Assembly (NCBI GenBank): GCA_964490145.1
Contig: CAZBBS010000158.1
Coordinates: 1-5,262, forward strand
Reading direction: 5' to 3'
From: Eutrophocola sp964490145
Lineage (GTDB): Bacteria; Pseudomonadota; Gammaproteobacteria; Pseudomonadales; Pseudohongiellaceae
Length of the DNA: 5,262 nt
Within the stretch, counting starts at the first letter, position 1; every line of letters starts with the position of its first letter. Below, piece after piece: positions 1 through 5,262 of this stretch. The position numbers and the translations under genes were made by a program. The notes under the pieces were generated by a model, which was not told the DNA's origin, did not search any database, and saw only the letters and a program-made list of their open reading frames with translations.

Positions 1-232
1 TAAAAGCATAGCGCGGGGCATCAGTGCCGCCATTGGTGGAGGCAGAATCGATAAAGACACGATGGGTACTGGGTTTGTCATCAAACCAGGCATCCTCATC
101 ATGCCGGGCAGGGACAAAGCCGGATTTCTTTTCCTGGGCCTGTGCACCGGATGCTACCGTCAGGCCGGCCAGGGCGACGCCCATGCCGGTCATCAGCGCC
201 CGGCGTTCAATGTGGTCATTGTCTTTTTTCAT
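1..232 (-). CDS. Tat-exported protein of unknown function (N-terminal 77 residues, runs off left edge)
   Basis: The open frame begins at ATG 232-230 and is still open at base 1, so only 77 codons are visible. A strong ribosome site (GGGGGAG, about 6 bases before the ATG) fixes the start. The N-terminus looks like a twin-arginine signal: Arg10-Arg11 in IERRALM, then a mild hydrophobic stretch rich in Gly/Ala/Leu (about residues 15-27), and an Ala-Gln-Ala cleavage site near residue 32. The mature part begins with a segment containing FVPARHDEDAWFDD and HRVFIDSAS. From memory this resembles a family of short Tat-signal proteins with no assigned function found in gammaproteobacteria and sphingomonads; that match is recollection, not a search. 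Tat export suggests folding, possibly with a cofactor, before transport to the periplasm. It lies 100 bases downstream of the receptor gene with a terminator between, so it probably has its own promoter or depends on read-through. No convincing -35/-10 pair was found. Confidence 0.8.
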   Translation of the reverse strand, partial: MKKDNDHIERRALMTGMGVALAGLTVASGAQAQEKKSGFVPARHDEDAWFDDKPSTHRVFIDSASTNGGTDAPRYAF

Positions 233-277
233 GTTTCACTCCCCCATGGAAGAATCGATGTTGATTGGCACCAGTAT

Positions 278-308
278 AAAAAAACAGGGTGCTTACTGCA
301 CCCTGTTT
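278..308 (-). terminator. Intrinsic terminator after the TonB-dependent receptor gene
   Basis: A perfect 10-bp stem (AAACAGGGTG, 7-base loop, CACCCTGTTT; arms 282-291 and 299-308) is followed on the minus strand by a run of seven T (284-278). The plus-strand side has no T run, so it acts in one direction. It lies 25 bases after the receptor stop codon and separates that gene from the Tat-signal gene. Confidence 0.9.
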
Positions 309-332
309 CACATCATTTACGCAATGCCCCCG

Positions 333-2858
333 CTAGCCACCGGCTCCCATACGGTACTTGAAGGTCAGTCCCCAGCTCAGGGGACGACCACGGGTGATAC
401 CCAGGGCTGAACGTAGAGGCGTTTTCAGGTTCACCGGTGCCGGCGGACCGCCTTCCCAGTATCCACCACCAAAGCGGCTGGCAAAGTTGCCATAGTTCTT
501 GTCCGCCAGGTTATTGCCGAACAGGGATACCTCCCAGAGATTGTCCGGGCTGGTATAGGTCAGCCTGGCATTAAGCAGGCCGTAACCAGGCAATTCATAG
601 CGGGAATCCAGGAACCACTCTGCCACCGGGACACCAAAGGGTCCGGTACCGCAGCCGGATGAACCCGGCCCGTTGGGGGCTTCCACCCCACCCGGATGGG
701 TTTGCTGGGCGCCGGTATAGGCATAGTTTACGGACAGGCGCAGCCCCGCCCTGTTATCCATATCAAAGTCCCACATACCTCCGAACTGATAGCTCTTCTT
801 GGCAGGGGCCGGGAACAGGTAAATGCCATTGTTTACGCACACATCCTCAACATCTGCATCTACCCAACCGGCACTGGCTGTCAGGGAGAACTGGTCAGTC
901 ACCACTAGCTGGCTGTCCACTTCGACGCCATCGAAGTTCACATTCCCCTGGTTGGCCAGCTGGATGGTAAAGCCCACTGGTGAATTCGGATCGGACACCG
1001 CCGTGGGATTTTGCCGGTCACTGTATTTCATATCGAAATAGGTGGCATTGAAACGCAGGCGGCTATCGAACAGCTCGGAACGGAAACCCACCTCCTTGTT
1101 CACCACTTTTTCCGGCGGGATCGGCTCGATGAAATCACCGCTCTGATCCGCCCCCGGTACGTTATCCAGGATGTTGTAGGCATAGGATCCGGCCCGGTAA
1201 GCCTTGGACGCCGTGGCATACACCATTACGTCATCATTCAGGTGGTAGTCAGCCGTGAAACGCCAGTCCAGCTCCGACCAGTCGTCACTGGCATTGACCG
1301 TGGTTGATGTCGTACCCGGAGCAGGCGTGAAATTGCCGGAAGCATATTCGGTCTGCTCATATTCCTTTTCATCATAGGCAAAACGCAGCCCTGCGGTGAT
1401 ATTAAACGCATCGGTGGCATGCCAGGTTCCGTTCATGAACAAGCCAAACGAATCCGACTTCTGCACGGTAGCCGTGTCGCCGGTAATCAGACCACCGGTC
1501 CAGCCATTACCATTGGGGTTCTGATTGGTGGGTGTAAAGAACGGCAGACCCGGCGCACCAAAGATACTGGTCCCGGTGGCCTGCAACAGATAGTTGCGCG
1601 GGCTTTTGGCGGTTTCATGGAAAAAGTTGAGACCGGTCACCAGATCCAGCGCGCCATCCATGTGCTGGGAGTTCATCTGGAATTCCTGATAGAAAGTCCA
1701 GGAATCCGCTTCACTGGGACGACGTTCCATCCCCAACAGCTGCCAGTCAGTGATACCGGTGCTGTCAAATTCCGAATATCCCGTGGTGGATGTCATGGAC
1801 AGGGTATCGGAGAGGGTCCAGTTAACTGTCGTGTCCAGCTGGGTATAGGTATTTTCATTCACCTGCAGACACAGATCATCCCAGTCCGGATTGGCATCAT
1901 CCAGGAAACAGAAATCCGGCATGGTGTAATCATCCAGCAGCAGCCGCTCATCGTTATTGCGCAGGCGCGACTGTCCGGAAGCTTCCAGGAAGTCTGACAT
2001 CCAGTCTGCATATCCACCTTCAAAGCTGATCACATCACTGACACCGTTGATCGGGTCCACCGGCGCCATATCAAAGGTCTCCAGGTCCTGGGGGTTGCCG
2101 TCTGACTTGGAATCCAGATGCATGGCCCCGAAACTGACTGAAACATTGTCACTAGCTTCCCAGGCGGCACGCAGCCGAAGAATCAGGTTTTCGGAACTGC
2201 CCAGTTCCTGAGGGCCGCGTGTCACATAGCCATCCTGGTCCATGTAGGCGGCCTGGGCGCGGATGGCCAGGGTGTCGCTGACAGGTGTATTGAACATGAC
2301 GCTGACATCACGGCGATCAAAGTTGCCGCCGGTCACCTGGACATACCCATCCTTTTCCTGGGTAGGCTGCTTGGAAAACACTCGAATGGCACCACCCAGG
2401 CTGTTGCGGCCAAACAGGGTACCCTGGGGACCACGCAACACCTCAACACGCTCCAGGTCCAGCACCTGCATGTAGGGACCGGTCTGGCGAGGGATAAAGA
2501 CATTATCAAGATAGAAACCAACCCCCCGCTCCCCGGTAGCTCCGCCGCCACCGGAAATACCACGAATCTGGTAAGTGGGTGAGACATTCCCCGTTCCCCT
2601 GGATCCCTTGATATCCAGGTTGGGTGAATTGGTGGCCAGGTCTTCCATGGTTTCGACACCCCTGGCTACCATGATGTCACTGGAAAATGACAGCACGGAA
2701 ATTGGCGTATCCTGCAGGGATGTTTCACGCCTCTCCGCAGTCACCGTGATTTCTTCCAGAACCTGAGCTTGCAACGATGGTGCGGCAATGGCGGCAAGGC
2801 AACATAGCCTTAGCAGATTGGACTTTCTTTTAAATGATGGCTTCCTGGTGACTTTCAT
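333..2858 (-). CDS. TonB-dependent outer-membrane receptor, 841 aa
   Basis: This is a complete gated beta-barrel importer, powered by TonB-ExbBD, for a ligand too large or scarce for porins. The start ATG (2858-2856) has a GGAGGGG ribosome site 7 bases upstream. Residues 1-31 form a Sec signal: Lys/Arg-rich start, LLRLCCLAAIAA core, cleavage near SLQA/Q. A TonB-box-like segment (LEEITVTA, ~34-41) follows. The plug domain spans about residues 45-165, with TPISVLSF, YQIRGI, GFYLDNVFIPR and the hallmark RVEVLRGPQGTLFGRNSLGG near 137-156. The remainder is barrel with typical motifs such as TADYHLNDDVMVYATASKAYRAG, FNATYFDMKYSDRQNP and FGNNLADKNYGNF (these motifs appear as separate short runs). 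The protein ends in a strand (LTFKYRM) followed by a GAGG tail instead of the usual terminal aromatic residue. Four Cys lie in the barrel region (317, 330, 674, 736). It is probably co-transcribed with the DUF6152 gene 91 bases upstream. The ligand is unknown; the catabolic-type sequence style and the nearby PQQ enzyme suggest a carbon substrate, PQQ or a metal chelate. Confidence 0.95.
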   Translation of the reverse strand: MKVTRKPSFKRKSNLLRLCCLAAIAAPSLQAQVLEEITVTAERRETSLQDTPISVLSFSSDIMVARGVETMEDLATNSPNLDIKGSRGTGNVSPTYQIRGISGGGGATGERGVGFYLDNVFIPRQTGPYMQVLDLERVEVLRGPQGTLFGRNSLGGAIRVFSKQPTQEKDGYVQVTGGNFDRRDVSVMFNTPVSDTLAIRAQAAYMDQDGYVTRGPQELGSSENLILRLRAAWEASDNVSVSFGAMHLDSKSDGNPQDLETFDMAPVDPINGVSDVISFEGGYADWMSDFLEASGQSRLRNNDERLLLDDYTMPDFCFLDDANPDWDDLCLQVNENTYTQLDTTVNWTLSDTLSMTSTTGYSEFDSTGITDWQLLGMERRPSEADSWTFYQEFQMNSQHMDGALDLVTGLNFFHETAKSPRNYLLQATGTSIFGAPGLPFFTPTNQNPNGNGWTGGLITGDTATVQKSDSFGLFMNGTWHATDAFNITAGLRFAYDEKEYEQTEYASGNFTPAPGTTSTTVNASDDWSELDWRFTADYHLNDDVMVYATASKAYRAGSYAYNILDNVPGADQSGDFIEPIPPEKVVNKEVGFRSELFDSRLRFNATYFDMKYSDRQNPTAVSDPNSPVGFTIQLANQGNVNFDGVEVDSQLVVTDQFSLTASAGWVDADVEDVCVNNGIYLFPAPAKKSYQFGGMWDFDMDNRAGLRLSVNYAYTGAQQTHPGGVEAPNGPGSSGCGTGPFGVPVAEWFLDSRYELPGYGLLNARLTYTSPDNLWEVSLFGNNLADKNYGNFASRFGGGYWEGGPPAPVNLKTPLRSALGITRGRPLSWGLTFKYRMGAGG

Positions 2859-2931
2859 TATTGTTCCCCTCCAAAACTTTCAGTTCTTTTTAATTTTAGC
2901 TTCACTGGTGACGGTTTCCGATTCCCCCTCC
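2823..2931 (-). repeat. Imperfect tandem duplication of the receptor gene's translation start region (offset ~60 bases)
   Basis: Read on the minus strand, the functional copy (2872-2823) has GGAGGGG, the ATG, then GTCACCAGGAAGC and an AT-rich run ATTTAAAAGAA. The upstream copy (2931-2881) has GGAGGGGG, then GTCACCAGTGAAGC and ATTAAAAAGAA in the same order. The GTCACC cores lie exactly 60 bases apart (2852 versus 2912). In the upstream copy the start codon position reads CGG instead of ATG, so it cannot start the same protein. It looks like a decayed duplication of the ribosome-binding and start region, filling most of the gap to the DUF6152 gene. Confidence 0.6.
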
Positions 2932-2949
2932 TTCTGTGAACCAGGTGTG

Positions 2950-3327
2950 TTAACTGCGATCAGGATATAGGTTGTACAGCTGCCCCCTGACCTGCAGGCG
3001 TTCAGTTTTCATTTCGAAATTGTTGCCTTCACTGCGCCGGTGACCAAACACGGTAACCGTATCCCCCACATTGATTTTGTCTTCGGTAAGTCCGGCGCGC
3101 CGGCTTCGTGACGGGGGAGACAACAGGACATTCCATTCCTGGCCGTCCTCGCTTTTAAGTGTGAGCTGGTCATGGGGATTGCCAAAATGCTTGTCAACGA
3201 CCTCGGCCGTTAACTGGAAAGGGTCATTGCCATACCAACTCCAGCCGTGATGGGCCAGGGCAAAACTGGCAGACAGGGTAAACAGGATACTGCATGCGAT
3301 GGTTACTGCGGTTCTGGTGTAAGTCAT
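2950..3327 (-). CDS. Small secreted DUF6152-type protein, 125 aa
   Basis: The start chosen is ATG 3327-3325, because GGAGG lies 5 bases upstream (3337-3333). The frame is open 20 codons further, but the longer start overlaps the -35 box of a good promoter, and an intermediate ATG would place the ribosome site inside the gene. Residues 1-25 form a Sec signal ending in FALA, with predicted cleavage leaving mature His26-His27-Gly-Trp. The rest is a compact beta-rich domain: FGNPHDQLTL (48-57), EWNVLLSPPSRSRRAGL (64-80) and the VGDTVTVFGHRR segment (87-98). This order (AHH at the mature start, NPH, SP...RAG, GD.V.V.GH) matches the family catalogued as DUF6152, recognised from memory. The protein is periplasmic and its function is not established. 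The exposed N-terminal His pair and His47/His52 could bind metal, which is inference. It is the first gene of a likely two-gene unit with the TonB-dependent receptor. Confidence 0.87.
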   Translation of the reverse strand: MTYTRTAVTIACSILFTLSASFALAHHGWSWYGNDPFQLTAEVVDKHFGNPHDQLTLKSEDGQEWNVLLSPPSRSRRAGLTEDKINVGDTVTVFGHRRSEGNNFEMKTERLQVRGQLYNLYPDRS

Positions 3328-3358
3328 TGATGCCTCCATATTCCCGGGAGTGGTTTCG

Positions 3359-3387
3359 AGAATATGCCAATGACGACAGCATTTCAA
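3359..3387 (-). promoter_or_regulatory. Likely sigma70 promoter for the DUF6152-receptor unit
   Basis: On the minus strand TTGAAA (3387-3382; 5/6 to TTGACA) and TATTCT (3364-3359; 4/6 to TATAAT) are separated by exactly 17 bases. Transcription would begin near 3352, giving a leader of about 25 bases with the GGAGG ribosome site and ATG 3327 correctly placed. No operator palindrome is obvious around it. Confidence 0.55.
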
Positions 3388-3427
3388 TAAATACCGGGGC
3401 TGGTCTCACTAATTGAGGGATCGGATG

Positions 3428-3550
3428 CAGGAGGCAGGAACGATGAATGGCTTTGTCGTTTTAACGCCAAGCTTATTTTTCATCTCACAGGTAAAAACAA
3501 TGTCCTGAAACACAACACCCTTCAGGAACAACCTTGTCTCCTGCCGCCTG
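3428..3550. repeat. Inverted-repeat-bounded intergenic element (possible dispersed repeat or structured RNA)
   Basis: CAGGAGGCAGGA (3428-3439) is matched in inverted orientation by TCCTGCCGCCTG (3539-3550), 11 of 12 positions, with 99 bases between the arms. An internal hairpin (3501-3530) lies inside. Such an arrangement is expected of a small non-coding mobile repeat or an RNA domain. A chance match cannot be excluded, and no target-site duplication is evident. Confidence 0.35.
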
Positions 3551-3600
3551 TTCCCGTGCGAAGCACGAACCTCTGTTTGCGGGATGAGCGAAAAATCCGC

Positions 3601-3637
3601 AATTAAAAAAGCCGGGAAATTCCCGGCTTTTTTAATT
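3601..3637. terminator. Bidirectional intrinsic terminator after the PQQ dehydrogenase gene
   Basis: This is a perfect 37-base palindrome: AATTAAAAAA, GCCGGGAA, a central A, then TTCCCGGC and TTTTTTAATT. The GC-rich core stem is flanked by six A on one side and six T on the other, so it provides a hairpin plus U-tract on both strands. Its nearest edge is 11 bases past the minus-strand stop codon of the dehydrogenase. On the plus strand it would stop any transcript crossing the intergenic region. Confidence 0.93.
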
Positions 3638-3648
3638 GCTCAGTGATA

Positions 3649-5262
3649 TCAGTTTTGCCCTGTCGCTTCTTCCACTTCCTCAAGATCTTCCGGTGCTACC
3701 TCGTTGGCGGGTGGCCCGAAGGGGCTGGGCTCATTCATGGCGATATGGGCCTGTGAGATCACGAAGTGACGGATGGCATCCGCGCCTTCTTCATCAAGGA
3801 TTGACGCAAAGGACGTCATACCGCGGCTGGCCAGGGCACCGCCAAGCACGACACTGTTAAAGCCTTCAGCAGAGTGCAGCTGCGGGCTGCGACGCAGGTC
3901 AGGGAAGGCACTGCGGGCCAGGCCGCCGGTATCGTGGCACATGGCACAGTTCTCCCCGTATAGATGTTCACCGGTTGCCAACACTTCAGCATTGGCGGTT
4001 TCCGCCGGTGGTGCAAACGGGCGCTGGGTGAATTCCACCTTCTCCGGCAATTCAGCCGTGCCGCCAACCTTGTATACCAGCAGGCGGGCGTACGTAGGAG
4101 CGTAGTAGCCAAGGAAGGAAGGTCCGCCAACAACCTGGGCAATATACTGCTCGCCTTCATGCATGTAGGTGATAGCACCGGCAAAAGTATTGGCCTGGGT
4201 TTCGAACAGTTTCAGCAGGGTGCCGTCTTCTGCATCATAAATTCCGAGGGTTTCATCACGGCCATTGCCCTTGATCAGCAGACCACCGGCTGTGGACAGC
4301 GTACCGCCCACGCCGACTTCCTCGATAGCCCAGGCTTCCTGTGCTGCTACCGGATCCCAGGCCACCAGGCGGGTTTTGGTGCCACGAACAATGGTGTTAT
4401 CAGGATCATCATAGGCATAGTCATGACCGCGATATTCCATCCCGAGATTGAAACGGCCATCGATATTTTCCGGCGCATTGGCAAAGGCCATGCTGCTTTC
4501 CATGGCCGGGATATAGAGCAGGCCGGTTTCCGGATTGAAGGACATCGGGGCTGCACCATGGGCACCGGCCGGTCCCGGCTGGATGATGGTACCGCCTTCA
4601 CGCTTGGTGTACTGGGCCGCTTCATTGATGATGGGACGGCCTGTTGCCATGTCATAGCCTGAGGTCCAGTTCACCGGTACGAAATTGTTGGCCCTGAGCA
4701 GTTCGCCGCTGTAGGCGTCCAGCATGTAGTAATAACCGCTCTTGGTGGCCTGCATGGCCACATGGCGCAACTGGCCATCGACTTCCAGGTTGGCCAGGGT
4801 GATCTGCTGGACGGAATCGAAATCCCATTCCTCACCGGGAATCTGCTGGTAATGCCAGACGTACTCACCGGTATCAGCATCAACGGCCACAATGGAATTA
4901 AGAAACAGGTTGTCGCCACCGCCCGGGCTGCGCACGAGAGGATTCCAGGGCGCCCCATTACCGACACCGAACAGCAAAAGATTGGTTTCGGCATCATAGG
5001 TGATGCCATCCCAGGTGGAACCACCGCCACCCAGTTCCCACCAGTTCCCATTCCAGGTATCCGCGGCCATCCGCATGGCATCGTTCTCGAAACCCAGTTC
5101 GGGATTGCCAGGAACGGTGTAGAAGCGCCAGACGATTTCCCCGGTATTGGCATCCAGGGCAGAAACATAACCACGGGTGCGGAATTCTGCACCGCCGTTT
5201 CCGATAAACACTTTGCCGTTGGCAATGCGGACAGCACCGGTGGAGGTGTACCATTTTTCACT
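3649..5262 (-). CDS. PQQ-dependent quinohaemoprotein alcohol dehydrogenase with C-terminal cytochrome c, partial (N-terminus beyond right edge)
   Basis: The visible 537 residues oxidise an alcohol in the periplasm using pyrroloquinoline quinone and pass electrons through a fused haem c. The frame is open to base 5262, so the internal GTG at 5211 is not the start. Family members are usually near 700 residues, so the signal peptide and first propeller blades are missing. Numbering from the first visible codon, cofactor residues line up with methanol dehydrogenase: Glu26 in GGAEFRTRGYV (metal), Trp84 in GGGSTWDG (PQQ stacking), Asn102 in GVGNGAPWN (metal), Asp147 in EEWDFDSVQQ (catalytic) and Lys174 in ATKSGYYYMLD. 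Asp149, two after the catalytic Asp, is the lanthanide signature. Propeller blade motifs include DANTGEIVWRFYT and DADTGEYVWHYQQ. The cytochrome domain (~420-520) has CAMCH (439-443) with likely axial Met482 in SRGMTSF, then an acidic tail. The substrate cannot be read from the sequence. A terminator follows immediately, so it is transcribed separately from the DUF6152-receptor unit. Confidence 0.95.
   Translation of the reverse strand, partial: SEKWYTSTGAVRIANGKVFIGNGGAEFRTRGYVSALDANTGEIVWRFYTVPGNPELGFENDAMRMAADTWNGNWWELGGGGSTWDGITYDAETNLLLFGVGNGAPWNPLVRSPGGGDNLFLNSIVAVDADTGEYVWHYQQIPGEEWDFDSVQQITLANLEVDGQLRHVAMQATKSGYYYMLDAYSGELLRANNFVPVNWTSGYDMATGRPIINEAAQYTKREGGTIIQPGPAGAHGAAPMSFNPETGLLYIPAMESSMAFANAPENIDGRFNLGMEYRGHDYAYDDPDNTIVRGTKTRLVAWDPVAAQEAWAIEEVGVGGTLSTAGGLLIKGNGRDETLGIYDAEDGTLLKLFETQANTFAGAITYMHEGEQYIAQVVGGPSFLGYYAPTYARLLVYKVGGTAELPEKVEFTQRPFAPPAETANAEVLATGEHLYGENCAMCHDTGGLARSAFPDLRRSPQLHSAEGFNSVVLGGALASRGMTSFASILDEEGADAIRHFVISQAHIAMNEPSPFGPPANEVAPEDLEEVEEATGQN

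Larger units (their letters stand above)
3328..3648. other. Intergenic region between the PQQ dehydrogenase and DUF6152 genes; no confident gene
   Basis: These 321 bases hold the promoter (3359-3387), a long-range inverted repeat (3428-3550) and the bidirectional terminator (3601-3637). Small hairpins are also present: 3501-3530 (TGTCCTGAA / TTCAGGAACA with one bulge), 3555-3567 (CGTGC-GAA-GCACG) and 3579-3600 (GCGGGAT / ATCCGC with one bulge). Two very short open frames have a ribosome-like site. One is a 40-codon minus-strand frame from TTG 3531 to stop 3409 (AGGAG 6 bases upstream). The other is a 21-codon plus-strand frame from ATG 3443 to stop 3508 (AGGAGG 8 bases upstream). Neither looks like a known family, and neither has the Glu-x3-Tyr core of the PQQ precursor peptide, so they are not called as genes. 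Confidence 0.6.

Noticed and set aside
273..278. TATACT as a -10 box for the Tat-signal gene
   Set aside because: It overlaps the terminator T run, and no acceptable -35 box lies 16-18 bases upstream.
1419..1997. 192-codon plus-strand open frame
   Set aside because: It is antisense to the receptor barrel with no ribosome site or recognisable domain, and is a by-product of the coding bias on the other strand.
2796..2804. Lipoprotein signal in the receptor (Cys19-Cys20 in the signal core)
   Set aside because: The residues before the Cys do not form a lipobox, and a normal signal peptidase I site follows at residue 31.
3328..3387. Longer DUF6152 start at ATG 3387, adding 20 residues
   Set aside because: The extra residues cover the promoter, are not signal-like, and the strong GGAGG lies just before ATG 3327 instead.
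3443..3508. 21-codon plus-strand frame with AGGAGG upstream, considered as a pqqA precursor gene
   Set aside because: The peptide lacks the Glu-x3-Tyr pair needed for PQQ formation, and the AGGAGG belongs to the inverted-repeat arm.
3964..4662. 232-codon plus-strand open frame
   Set aside because: It lies wholly opposite the PQQ dehydrogenase, whose cofactor and haem motifs are unmistakable. It has no family signal and is a shadow frame.
5209..5211. GTG as the start of the PQQ dehydrogenase
   Set aside because: The frame continues open for 17 codons to the window edge with family-like sequence (Trp-Tyr-Thr-Ser-Thr-Gly-Ala), and known members are far longer. The gene is cut by the window.

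Overview
The window looks like a piece of a Gram-negative bacterial chromosome, most likely a marine-type gammaproteobacterium. That placement is an inference from the moderate GC content, the style of the TonB-dependent receptor, and the mix of Tat-exported and PQQ-dependent periplasmic proteins. No taxonomic marker gene is present. All four supported genes lie on the minus strand and all encode exported proteins, so transcription runs from the right edge (5262) to the left edge (1).

In transcription order: (1) 5262-3649 is the C-terminal ~537 residues of a PQQ-dependent quinohaemoprotein alcohol dehydrogenase with a fused cytochrome c domain; its N-terminus lies beyond the right edge. A perfect 37-base bidirectional terminator (3601-3637) follows its stop. 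(2) A ~320-base intergenic stretch (3328-3648) carries a long-range inverted repeat, several small hairpins and a good sigma70-type promoter (3359-3387). (3) 3327-2950 encodes a small secreted protein of the DUF6152 type whose predicted mature N-terminus is His-His. (4) After a 91-base gap containing a degenerate 60-base duplication of the next gene's translation start, 2858-333 encodes an 841-residue TonB-dependent outer-membrane receptor, closed by an intrinsic terminator (278-308). (5) 232-1 is the start of a Tat-exported protein of unknown function that runs off the left edge.

The products suggest a periplasmic oxidation module: an outer-membrane importer, a PQQ/haem alcohol dehydrogenase, and two small exported accessory proteins. 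The most notable point is that the dehydrogenase has Asp at the catalytic position and again two residues later (Asp-Phe-Asp, 4816-4824). In this superfamily that pattern is the signature of lanthanide- rather than calcium-dependent enzymes. The neighbouring receptor could therefore carry a lanthanide chelate, PQQ, or the alcohol substrate or its precursor; the sequence alone does not decide between these.
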